Source: Agrobacterium tumefaciens_K (GTDB taxonomy: Bacteria; Pseudomonadota; Alphaproteobacteria; Rhizobiales; Rhizobiaceae). From it: a stretch of 64,000 bases of DNA. Location of the stretch: NCBI RefSeq assembly GCF_031801495.1, contig NZ_JAOEGC010000001.1, positions 62,001-126,000 on the forward strand. Reading direction: 5' to 3'. Made by a program: the position numbers and the translations under genes. The notes under the pieces are model-generated. The model had not been told where the DNA came from. It saw only the letters and a program-made list of their open reading frames with translations, and did no database searches. Positions 1 through 7,425 of the stretch are shown here, in pieces (the stretch's first letter is position 1; each line of letters opens with the position of its first letter).

Positions 1-797
1 TTGATCGTCAGAAGGCGCCCATGACCGCTTTCCTTCGCCTCCTTCGCCAGCCGTCTGGCAGCCGCCACGAAGCTTCGTTCCACGTCCTTGAGAGGCTGCT
101 TGCGCACGGCGAGCATTTCGCGGTCGGAAAGCTCCATCGTTGAGGGCAGCGCCACAATGGAGCCGGCACCTGTGTCAAAGCGATAGGGCACCTCGTCATT
201 GACCCAGTCGGCCATCGCCGTCACGCCGGCTTCCAGCAACAGGCGCGGTGTGCGCGTCGACTGCGACCAGGACGGCGAATGCCAGGCGACCGGCTTCACG
301 CCAAAACCGTCGAAGATGGCCAGCGTCTCGGCAATCATCTCGGCTTCCGTCTTTTCGTCCAGCCCTTCATGGTGGATCGAACCGGCATCGAGGCTGGCCG
401 CCACGATTTCCCAGCCTTCGCTCAAAATCTCGCGCATCAGGATCGGGTAACGCTGCGCCACACGCGCATTGAGGAATGCGCTGGCGGTCACGCCCCTTGC
501 CTTCAGTGCATCCATCATCCGGTAGATGCCGACACGATGACCGTAATCACGCTGGGTGTAGGTCTGCGTATCCGGCCATGCCCGGTTCGGCGCGCCGACC
601 GGCAGAAAAGGCTTTCCCGAAATGTTGAGCGGGAACCATTCGACGGCAATCTGGATCCAGACGCCGAGCGTGGTGTCGCCGGACCATTCAATCCGGCGCT
701 CGCTCCAGGTGTCGCGCCAGGCGTAGAAATCGTGATCCATCTGCCGGTGACGGCGCAGAGGTGTTTCGAGATACTCGGGACCGGTCGGACGGATCAT
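1..797 (-). CDS. Polysaccharide deacetylase (NodB/PuuE-like) family protein, 3' end outside window
   Basis: The frame is open from an ATG at 797 to the window edge, about 265 codons, so the C-terminus is missing. The translation begins MIRPTGPEYLETPLRRH and carries the deacetylase-fold pattern of the allantoinase-like (PuuE) branch, including a conserved stretch around YTQRDYGHRVGIYRMMDALKARG. Its ATG overlaps the TGA of the upstream gene by one base (TGATG), so the two are translationally coupled paralogues. The usual His pair of the metal site is not obvious: the segment where it should lie reads EIVAASLDAGSIHHEGL. Members act on C-N bonds of N-acetyl sugars, allantoin-like ureides or related amides. 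The substrate here cannot be assigned. Confidence 0.8.
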   Translation of the reverse strand, partial: MIRPTGPEYLETPLRRHRQMDHDFYAWRDTWSERRIEWSGDTTLGVWIQIAVEWFPLNISGKPFLPVGAPNRAWPDTQTYTQRDYGHRVGIYRMMDALKARGVTASAFLNARVAQRYPILMREILSEGWEIVAASLDAGSIHHEGLDEKTEAEMIAETLAIFDGFGVKPVAWHSPSWSQSTRTPRLLLEAGVTAMADWVNDEVPYRFDTGAGSIVALPSTMELSDREMLAVRKQPLKDVERSFVAAARRLAKEAKESGHGRLLTI

Positions 798-1711
798 CAC
801 AGCTCTCCCTCAAGCCCTGAAAGCCAGGCAGACATCTGGTCGTAGTGGTTCTCGTAATACCAATCGGCGATTTCGCGGGCCGTCGGATACCAGACGTGCT
901 CATGCGATTTCACGTAGTCGAGGAATTCAGCAAAAGCGTCGATTCGATGCGGATGCCCCAGAACAAAGGGATGAATGGCAAAGCACATGACGCGAGCGCT
1001 GTCGGCTCCTTCGATATAAAGCCGATCGAACTGCGCCTTCAGAGAGGCGAACATCTCGTCCACCGAGTTATTGTTCCAAGCCGCCATCGGAACGTCGTTC
1101 ATCTCGATGGAATAAGGCACCGAAATCAGCTTGCCGCTTTTCAGGTTGAGCGGCATCGGCTGATCGTCGTGAAAGTAGTCGAGCGTATAGTGAATACCTT
1201 CCTGCGCCAGAATTTCCTGGGTTTCGAGGCTGGGCGTGATGGCCGGCGTCAACCAGCCATCCAACCGCTGCCCGACCTTCGCCAATGTCTCGCGGGAATC
1301 GATGACCACCTGCCGCTGCTCTTCCGGAGTCATGCCGTAGAAGTAGCGGCTGTTGTAGACTCCATGGCTGAAAAGCTCCCAGCCCAGATCGTTGCAACGC
1401 TGGATGATGTCCGGATAGTGGTCGCAGACCGCTACGGAAAGCGAAACCGATCCGCGGATGTCGCGCTTGGCCATCTCGTCGGCAAGGCGACGGAAGCCGA
1501 TGCGGTTACCGTAATCACGCGAGGAATAATACAGAATGTCCGGAAGGGTACGGAACGGATAACGATTGGGATTGACGGGCGGCTGCCATTCGTAGTGCTC
1601 GATATTCGGCGCCAACCAGAAAGCGAGGCGCGCTCCGCCCGGCATGGAAATCTTCGGCCTACCCCGCATCGGCGCATACCGGTACTGGCCTGTATCAACG
1701 TTTGCTTGCAT
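797..1711 (-). CDS. Polysaccharide deacetylase (NodB/PuuE-like) family protein
   Basis: This 304-residue protein starts at the ATG followed by QANVDTGQYRYAPM; upstream in-frame ATGs run into the divergent promoter and look non-coding. The fold is that of PuuE-type deacetylases: RDYGNRIGFRRLADEM near the N-terminus, then WELFSHGVYNSRYFYG where NodB proteins have the His-x3-His metal pair. Here the second His is replaced by Asn, so the metal site is atypical. It is cotranscribed and translationally coupled with the paralogue that follows. The pair may form a heteromeric or sequential amide hydrolase. The divergent TetR gene is the likely regulator. Family assignment is firm; the substrate is unknown. 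Confidence 0.82.
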   Translation of the reverse strand: MQANVDTGQYRYAPMRGRPKISMPGGARLAFWLAPNIEHYEWQPPVNPNRYPFRTLPDILYYSSRDYGNRIGFRRLADEMAKRDIRGSVSLSVAVCDHYPDIIQRCNDLGWELFSHGVYNSRYFYGMTPEEQRQVVIDSRETLAKVGQRLDGWLTPAITPSLETQEILAQEGIHYTLDYFHDDQPMPLNLKSGKLISVPYSIEMNDVPMAAWNNNSVDEMFASLKAQFDRLYIEGADSARVMCFAIHPFVLGHPHRIDAFAEFLDYVKSHEHVWYPTAREIADWYYENHYDQMSAWLSGLEGEL

Positions 1712-1772
1712 GATTTCTTTTACCGTCACGTCCCCTGCTCCATTCACAACATGTTTTATCAAACACATCATT

Positions 1773-1786
1773 GAAACATTTGTTTC
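1773..1786. promoter_or_regulatory. Candidate TetR operator between deacetylase and tetR genes
   Basis: A 14-bp palindrome GAAACA-TT-TGTTTC lies between the divergent start codons at 1711 and 1882. It is flanked by AT-rich sequence suited to back-to-back promoters. An imperfect further copy of the GTTTCGAA/TTCAAAC type follows at about 1783-1804. The position fits an operator through which the TetR protein controls itself and the deacetylase pair. Confidence 0.45.
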
Positions 1787-1881
1787 GAACATTATATTCA
1801 AACATCTGCTGGTGCAAGTCTGTTTTTTTCGGTAGACAATTCAGAACAAAGAAAAGCAGGCGAGACAGGGATGGAGACCTT

Positions 1882-2559
1882 ATGGAAGAGGACGAGGCGA
1901 CAACACGTCGGAGCGAAACACGCGACGCAATCCTGAATGCCGCCAAAGAGCTCGTTGCGCGCAAAGGCCCAAAAGGCACGACCGTGCGCGATATCACCGA
2001 GGCTTCCGGAGCCAACACGGCAGCGGTCAATTATTACTTTCAGTCGAAAGATGCGCTCGTCCGCCTCGCAACTCAGGAGATCACCGGCGACGTGAACCAA
2101 CAGCGCCTAGCGCGTCTCACCGAAATGGAAGAGGCGGCAGGTGAAGCGGCTCTTACGCCCCGCCAGATCCTTGAGGCCCTGATCGAACCTATCCTGACGG
2201 CTTCCCGCTCCAGCGACGGCGGAAGCCTCTACGTGCGAAACGTTTTTCAGATGCGCGTTGATGCCCGCGCCGGATACAACAATTTCAACATCAACAGTCA
2301 TGCCGCTCATCGATTTATCAAGGCGATGCAGAAAACCTTTCCTGAACTCGACTTGGAAGATGTCATCTGGAATTACGAGTTCGCCCGCGGCACGTCTGTC
2401 CATCTTTTGGCAAATCTTGATCCTGTCTCCCGTCGCTTTGAGCAGCTGATGATGCCGCCTGGTGAAAGCTTGCCGCAAACTCCTGGATTTGAGCTTGGCA
2501 AAAGCGCCGTCGAGCGAGTGATTGCAATCATACTGCGCGGGTTCGGTAACCCTCTATAA
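1882..2559 (+). CDS. TetR/AcrR family transcriptional regulator
   Basis: A 225-residue one-component repressor. Residues about 12-60 form the TetR helix-turn-helix (RDAILNAAKELVARKG, then TTVRDITEASGANTAAVNYYF), followed by an all-helical ligand-binding domain. The ATG at 1882 was chosen because GGAG sits at 1873-1876 with good spacing and the TetR domain begins soon after; the longer open frame from 1771 covers promoter DNA. It is divergent from the deacetylase pair, which it probably controls. The ligand is unknown. Confidence 0.88.
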   Translation: MEEDEATTRRSETRDAILNAAKELVARKGPKGTTVRDITEASGANTAAVNYYFQSKDALVRLATQEITGDVNQQRLARLTEMEEAAGEAALTPRQILEALIEPILTASRSSDGGSLYVRNVFQMRVDARAGYNNFNINSHAAHRFIKAMQKTFPELDLEDVIWNYEFARGTSVHLLANLDPVSRRFEQLMMPPGESLPQTPGFELGKSAVERVIAIILRGFGNPL

Positions 2560-2816
2560 CATCCTACAAAGACAGGCCGTTCATACCTGCCGTCTCACTC
2601 CGCTTGAGCCCAGCAGCACGTATGGAGGCATCGGTCCGGCGTTTGGAATTGTGTGCCGGCGCATTCACGACGGACGCCGATGGCGAGGATCGCATCTGGC
2701 GAGCAGACGCTTTCGATATTTGACAAGCATCGTCATGTTTTCTACGTGGTGGTCATATGCAACATCGTCGGTCTGGCCGCTTCCGCGCAGACATCGGCTT
2801 ACTTCAGGAAAATAGC

Positions 2817-5579
2817 ATGCTGCGTCGGACGCTTAGCACCCTTGTCGGCCTGGTGATCCTCGCGGGTTTTCCCGCACGTGCAGACCAGCCCGCCTGGGAT
2901 CCTCGTCTTGTCACCGGCACGCTCGGCAATGGCCTTACCTATATCCTGCACGACAGCGGCAAGGCGGAAGATCCCTTCAACATCAGGCTGATCGTCCATG
3001 CCGGCTCCGTCGATGAGCCCAAGCCGAGCGGCATTGCCCATATCCTCGAGCACATGGTGTTCCAGTCAAACAGGGCACATCCGCGGAGCATGCATCACTA
3101 TTTCCAGCAGATAGGCTGGCGCACCGGCGTGCAGATCAATGCCATGACGCGGGAGACTGAGACCCAGTACATGGTGCGCACCCGCCCTGACGATGCGCTC
3201 GACCTCGAAGGCTCCTTGAGGCTCGCCTCCGATCTCGCCTTCGGGGCCGAACTCAAGGCCGAAGACTGGGAGAAGGAGCGCTTCGTCATCCTTGAGGAAC
3301 TCAGACAGGGCAACAGCCTTGCCGATCGCGTCAGCCGCCAGAAGAAAGCCATCCTGCGCGTCGGCTCCCGCTTCACCGACCGCCCGACGATCGGCACCAG
3401 GGAAGGGATCGAAGCGACCACCATCGATGAAATCCGCGCCTTCTACGAGCAGTTCTACGTCGCCTCCAACATGACACTTATCGTCTCTGGCCGCATAGAG
3501 ACGATGAAAGCCAAGGCGGTGATAGAGGAGACGTTCGGCAAGGCGCCGAGCAAACCGGCCCCCGACCGCAGCTACGTCCCGCTGCCGCTGAAGGAGGGGC
3601 TTGAGGTCGGGCTGGTGCAGGAGCCGCGCGGCTCCTCTTCTCAGGTCACCTATGCGTTTCGCCTACCAATGCCGGAGCGACGGAGCGACGCGGGCCAGTT
3701 CGCCTACCTGCAGAAATATTTTCTCACCCGCCTGATCCGCGACGCCGTGCAGGCACAGGCTCCACACCATGCCAAAACGGTCGACAGCCTGACGGCGGTT
3801 ATGCAGGAGCCGACCGAGGAGCGGCTGATCCTCGCCTTCAACGCCCGTACGGAAAACCACGACGCCGCGCGAGCGATCCTGCTGGAGGCCGTTGAAAGAC
3901 TGCGACGCGAAGGGCTGTCGCGGGAGGGCTTCGACGACGAGATGGCACGCGTCCGGCGCATCAACGAGAACAATATCGAGGCCTCGAGCTTCAGGACCTT
4001 TGCCGAATGGGAGGATCGCATCGCCTCCGCCGTGCTGACGGGCTCGGTGGTCGACGATCCCCTCCGTCGCGCCGAGCGGACCAAGGCGCTGCTTGATCGC
4101 ATCACGTTCGAAGGCTTGAACGCCAGACTGCGCGCCATGCTTTCGACCAGCGATCAGGTGCTGTTCTATCAGGTACCTGGCGGCCGCGAGGTCACACTTC
4201 CTTCATCAGCATCCGTGATTGCGGAACGGGATCGTCTGCGTGCGCTTCCAGCCCTGCCTCCTCTGCCCGCAGCCGTCGCAGCGCCTGCGCCGGTGGTCGA
4301 AGCGCCGGTACCGGCTTGGCCGAGCGATGCCGGGGTGGCCGAAACCGGCCAGCTCGTATCCGAGCATCATGACGGCAAAACGGCCACCACCGAATGGGTG
4401 CTCGGCAATGGCGACCGCGTTGTCTGGCTGGAGCGCAAGACGCCGGATGGCAAGGTTTATCTGTCAGCCCAGTCTGCTCCCGGTTATCTCAACCGCGAAT
4501 TCGGCAGCATCGCTTCCCAGGCCGCGCTGCAGCTCTGGCCGCAAAGCGGCTATGGCTTCTGGTCGCAGGACGAGTATGACCGCTGGACTGCCACGCAGAA
4601 AACACGGTGGAACTGGTCGGTGCAAGACGGCCTCCTGGACATCGCTACCGTCAGCGCCGCGGAACAGCTGCCCGAAATGCTGAAACAGTATGCGGCCGCA
4701 ATCACCTACGGCACCATCCGCGAAGAAGGCGCTCAGGCCTTCCGTGACCAGATGGCAATGGCAGGCGCATCCGGGGGGGAGATATCCGCGCTTCTCTATG
4801 GCGACGCGGCCGACAGACGGGATCAACGTGCCGCAGACCTCACGGCGTCGGACCTGCAGCGCATCGCCCGGATGCATCTCGGCCAGCCCGTCACCTGGTT
4901 TGTCGTCGGGCAGAAGCCGACGGATGCGATCCGCACGGCGTTCACCCGGATCATCGGCGCTATCGAGCGCCATGACCGGCTGACGGCGACACCGCTCCTG
5001 CAGCAGGACGGTCGCCGGGAAACCGCCATCGCCAGTTACGACGACAATCGCGCCCGGGTAGAGCTTACCTTCTTCACCCCTATGAACTGGACGCCGGAGG
5101 CAGGCTTCATCATTTCCGCACTCACCCCGATGGCGCAGCAGGCGCTGAAGAACGAACTGCGTAACAGGCTTGGCGGCATCTATTCGCTGGAAATGGAAAC
5201 CCGGCTCGATCCCGACACGAACAGGGCCATCTCGACGCTTGCGTTCTATTGCGCGCCGGAACGAACCGAGGAATTGAAGCAGGCGGCGATCCGGGTGCTG
5301 GCCGACATGGATGAAACGGTCGGTCAGGCGGATATTGGCAGGTTGCGGCAGGATATCATTTTTGCCGAGACCGCAAGGCTCGATGATCCCAATACCTGGC
5401 TGCGACGGCTGGCACTGAGCTATCGCCGCTATGGCGATGCCGGATATCTGGAGCGTATGGGCGGCCTGGCGGAGCGCATCACCGCTCCGCGTCTGATGGC
5501 CCATGCCCGGCACGTCTTCCGCACCGACAATCTGGTCGCCGTCATCAAGGGGCCGAAGAATCCACAAAACGCGGAGTGA
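2817..5579 (+). CDS. Periplasmic M16 zinc metalloprotease (PqqL/FusC-like)
   Basis: A 920-residue protein with an N-terminal signal peptide (MLRRTLSTLVGLVILAGF, cleavage near ARA-DQ). The M16 inverted zinc motif HILEH is at residues 75-79, with the third ligand expected in the glutamate-rich segment at about 154-161. Length and layout (an active M16 half and an inactive half joined by an Ala/Pro-rich linker near residues 475-520) match the single-chain periplasmic proteases PqqL and FusC rather than pitrilysin processing peptidases. AGGAAAA precedes the ATG. A sigma/anti-sigma/TonB-receptor set follows 113 bp downstream. In Pectobacterium, FusC degrades ferredoxin imported by the TonB receptor FusA; an analogous import-and-digest role is inferred here. 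Confidence 0.85.
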   Translation: MLRRTLSTLVGLVILAGFPARADQPAWDPRLVTGTLGNGLTYILHDSGKAEDPFNIRLIVHAGSVDEPKPSGIAHILEHMVFQSNRAHPRSMHHYFQQIGWRTGVQINAMTRETETQYMVRTRPDDALDLEGSLRLASDLAFGAELKAEDWEKERFVILEELRQGNSLADRVSRQKKAILRVGSRFTDRPTIGTREGIEATTIDEIRAFYEQFYVASNMTLIVSGRIETMKAKAVIEETFGKAPSKPAPDRSYVPLPLKEGLEVGLVQEPRGSSSQVTYAFRLPMPERRSDAGQFAYLQKYFLTRLIRDAVQAQAPHHAKTVDSLTAVMQEPTEERLILAFNARTENHDAARAILLEAVERLRREGLSREGFDDEMARVRRINENNIEASSFRTFAEWEDRIASAVLTGSVVDDPLRRAERTKALLDRITFEGLNARLRAMLSTSDQVLFYQVPGGREVTLPSSASVIAERDRLRALPALPPLPAAVAAPAPVVEAPVPAWPSDAGVAETGQLVSEHHDGKTATTEWVLGNGDRVVWLERKTPDGKVYLSAQSAPGYLNREFGSIASQAALQLWPQSGYGFWSQDEYDRWTATQKTRWNWSVQDGLLDIATVSAAEQLPEMLKQYAAAITYGTIREEGAQAFRDQMAMAGASGGEISALLYGDAADRRDQRAADLTASDLQRIARMHLGQPVTWFVVGQKPTDAIRTAFTRIIGAIERHDRLTATPLLQQDGRRETAIASYDDNRARVELTFFTPMNWTPEAGFIISALTPMAQQALKNELRNRLGGIYSLEMETRLDPDTNRAISTLAFYCAPERTEELKQAAIRVLADMDETVGQADIGRLRQDIIFAETARLDDPNTWLRRLALSYRRYGDAGYLERMGGLAERITAPRLMAHARHVFRTDNLVAVIKGPKNPQNAE

Positions 5580-5692
5580 GTGCGCTTTTGCCCCATCGGC
5601 ATGGCTTGCATCGCGTCTTGCTCATGCAATAATAGATGACTAACTTTGTCCGGTTTTCGGGCATTCCTGATTGACTGCAAACCAGAGTTCGA

Positions 5693-6217
5693 ATGAGCCT
5701 CAACGTGGAACGACTTGACGATGTGTATCTGCACATGCGTCAGACCCTGCGAAAGGCGATCCTGCGCATCGTGCAGAATGATGCCGAGGCGGACGAGCTG
5801 ACCCAGGAAGCCTATCTGCGGGCGCGTAGGGCTTTGCAGGATACAGTGCCTGACAATCTCGAAGCCTTTCTCTGGCGCACCGCCCGCAACCTGGCGCTTG
5901 ATCACCTCAGGCGGCGCAAGGTGCGCTCGATATTCGAGAAGCACGATGCCACGGAGACGGATATCGCCGAAATCCCCGATGTTGGCCCGGATTTGGAAGA
6001 ACAGGCGATCCAGCGCGAGCGGCTCCGCCTGTTCACACAGGCGCTTGAGGCCCTGCCCAGACGCGTGCGCCAGGTCTGGCATCTCGGCCGCATCGAGGGC
6101 CTCTCCTATCCCGAGATCGCCCGCCTCCTTGGGGTTTCGCCCAACACCGTTTTCAACGACATGAAACATGCCATGGGCGTGATGCTCGATCTCAAGACGA
6201 GGATGGATCGGTCATGA
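5693..6217 (+). CDS. ECF RNA polymerase sigma factor, FecI type
   Basis: A 174-residue extracytoplasmic-function sigma factor. Region 2 lies at about residues 15-75 (ADELTQEAYLRARR, then NLALDHLRRRKV) and region 4 at about 118-165 (LPRRVRQVWHLGRIEGLSYP and an HTH reading SPNTVFNDMKHAM). It directly precedes fecR and a TonB receptor with an STN domain, the standard cell-surface-signalling arrangement. It is predicted to direct transcription of the receptor, and perhaps of the protease, once the anti-sigma factor is relieved. The start is the ATG opening MSLNVERLDD. Confidence 0.92.
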   Translation: MSLNVERLDDVYLHMRQTLRKAILRIVQNDAEADELTQEAYLRARRALQDTVPDNLEAFLWRTARNLALDHLRRRKVRSIFEKHDATETDIAEIPDVGPDLEEQAIQRERLRLFTQALEALPRRVRQVWHLGRIEGLSYPEIARLLGVSPNTVFNDMKHAMGVMLDLKTRMDRS

Positions 6218-6310
6218 GGCGCGTGAGATCATGCGGTTGGGATTTTTTTGTGATGGCGTGCATCGTGAAACGTCATACATCGGGAAGCTGCACAGATTGG
6301 GAACACAGTG

Positions 6311-7333
6311 ATGACGTCGCTGCGTGACGACACAGCACAGAACGCCGATTACCGGCACGAAGACCCCGCGACCGATCAGGCGCTGGAATGGTACGTCCGC
6401 ATCGAGGCGTCAGGCGAAGCCGGCATCGAGGATCGCCTAGCACTGGAGGCGTGGCTGGAACGTGCCCCGGAAAACCGTGCTGCCTACGACGACGTCAGGG
6501 CACTGTGGAACTGTCCCGAGCTGACGGTGGCGACGGCGCAGCTCTATCCCCCCTCATCCACCGTCGCGATGCCTGCGAACGAACCACGCCGGATCCGCCC
6601 GCGGGTATCCCGGCGCGGCTGGCTCGTCGGCATGGGTCTGGCGGCGTCACTGCTGCTTGCCGTCGGCTTCGGTCCTCAGATCTCAGAAATCGCGACTGAA
6701 TGGACCGCGGACTACACGACCTCATCAGGGAAAACAGCAAGCATCGTCCTGCCGGACGGCTCGCGCGTGCAGCTCAACAGCCGCACGGCCCTTTCGCTCG
6801 ATTTCGCGGACAGCCATCGCGGCGTGACGCTGCTCAGGGGCGAAGCCTGGTTCGAAGTGGCCCATGACACCGCCCGCCCCTTCACGGTTACTGCAGGCTA
6901 CGGCACGGTGCATGTCACCGGCACCAGTTTCGATGTCAGCCGCGACGAGGGTGAAGATACGGTGCATCTCGTCACGGGTCGCATCTACCTGACATCGCGT
7001 AACGGCAAGAGCGGCCCGCTGCAGCTTGCGCCGGGCGAGGCCGCACGGGCCGATGCATCCAGCATCACCCCCATATCCCCCGAGGATGCGGAGCGTCGTC
7101 TCGCATGGCGTGCCGGCTGGGTGGTGCTGTCCGGCACACCACTGCGCGAGGCACTATCGGAGCTACAGCGCTACACGTCAGCGCACATTATGACGGTTAA
7201 CACCGCCATCCTCGATACGCCGGTGAGCGGCAGCTTCCGCATAGGCGAGGCCGACGATGCGATCCGCACCATCGTCACCGCAGCCGGTGGCACGACGAGC
7301 CGGATTCCCGGCACCTTCATAATCATTCGCTGA
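6311..7333 (+). CDS. FecR-type anti-sigma factor / signal transducer
   Basis: A 340-residue inner-membrane protein. It has an N-terminal cytoplasmic DUF4880 domain (about residues 17-65, with LALEAWLERAPENRAAYDDV), one membrane segment near 98-117 (GWLVGMGLAASLLLAVGF), a periplasmic FecR domain (about 125-225) and a C-terminal STN-like segment. Its cytoplasmic part should bind the FecI-type sigma factor encoded just upstream. Its periplasmic part should receive the signal from the receptor's STN domain. A GTG three bases upstream is an alternative start. The 93-bp gap to the sigma gene is short enough for one transcript. Confidence 0.92.
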   Translation: MTSLRDDTAQNADYRHEDPATDQALEWYVRIEASGEAGIEDRLALEAWLERAPENRAAYDDVRALWNCPELTVATAQLYPPSSTVAMPANEPRRIRPRVSRRGWLVGMGLAASLLLAVGFGPQISEIATEWTADYTTSSGKTASIVLPDGSRVQLNSRTALSLDFADSHRGVTLLRGEAWFEVAHDTARPFTVTAGYGTVHVTGTSFDVSRDEGEDTVHLVTGRIYLTSRNGKSGPLQLAPGEAARADASSITPISPEDAERRLAWRAGWVVLSGTPLREALSELQRYTSAHIMTVNTAILDTPVSGSFRIGEADDAIRTIVTAAGGTTSRIPGTFIIIR

Positions 7334-7425
7334 ACGGTCAACTTTTTTTGTGAGATTTGTCCGGCCTGAACGTCATCGTTGTTGAAAGCCGCAGCACATG
7401 AGGTGCGGCGGGGGACGAAGACAGG

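Noticed and set aside
279..1774. Long plus-strand open frames (188 and 309 codons) opposite the deacetylases
   Set aside because: They lie antisense to two genes with clear family motifs, lack ribosome sites and show no domain.
4464..5567. 367-codon minus-strand frame
   Set aside because: Antisense shadow of the M16 protease in high-GC DNA; no motif.
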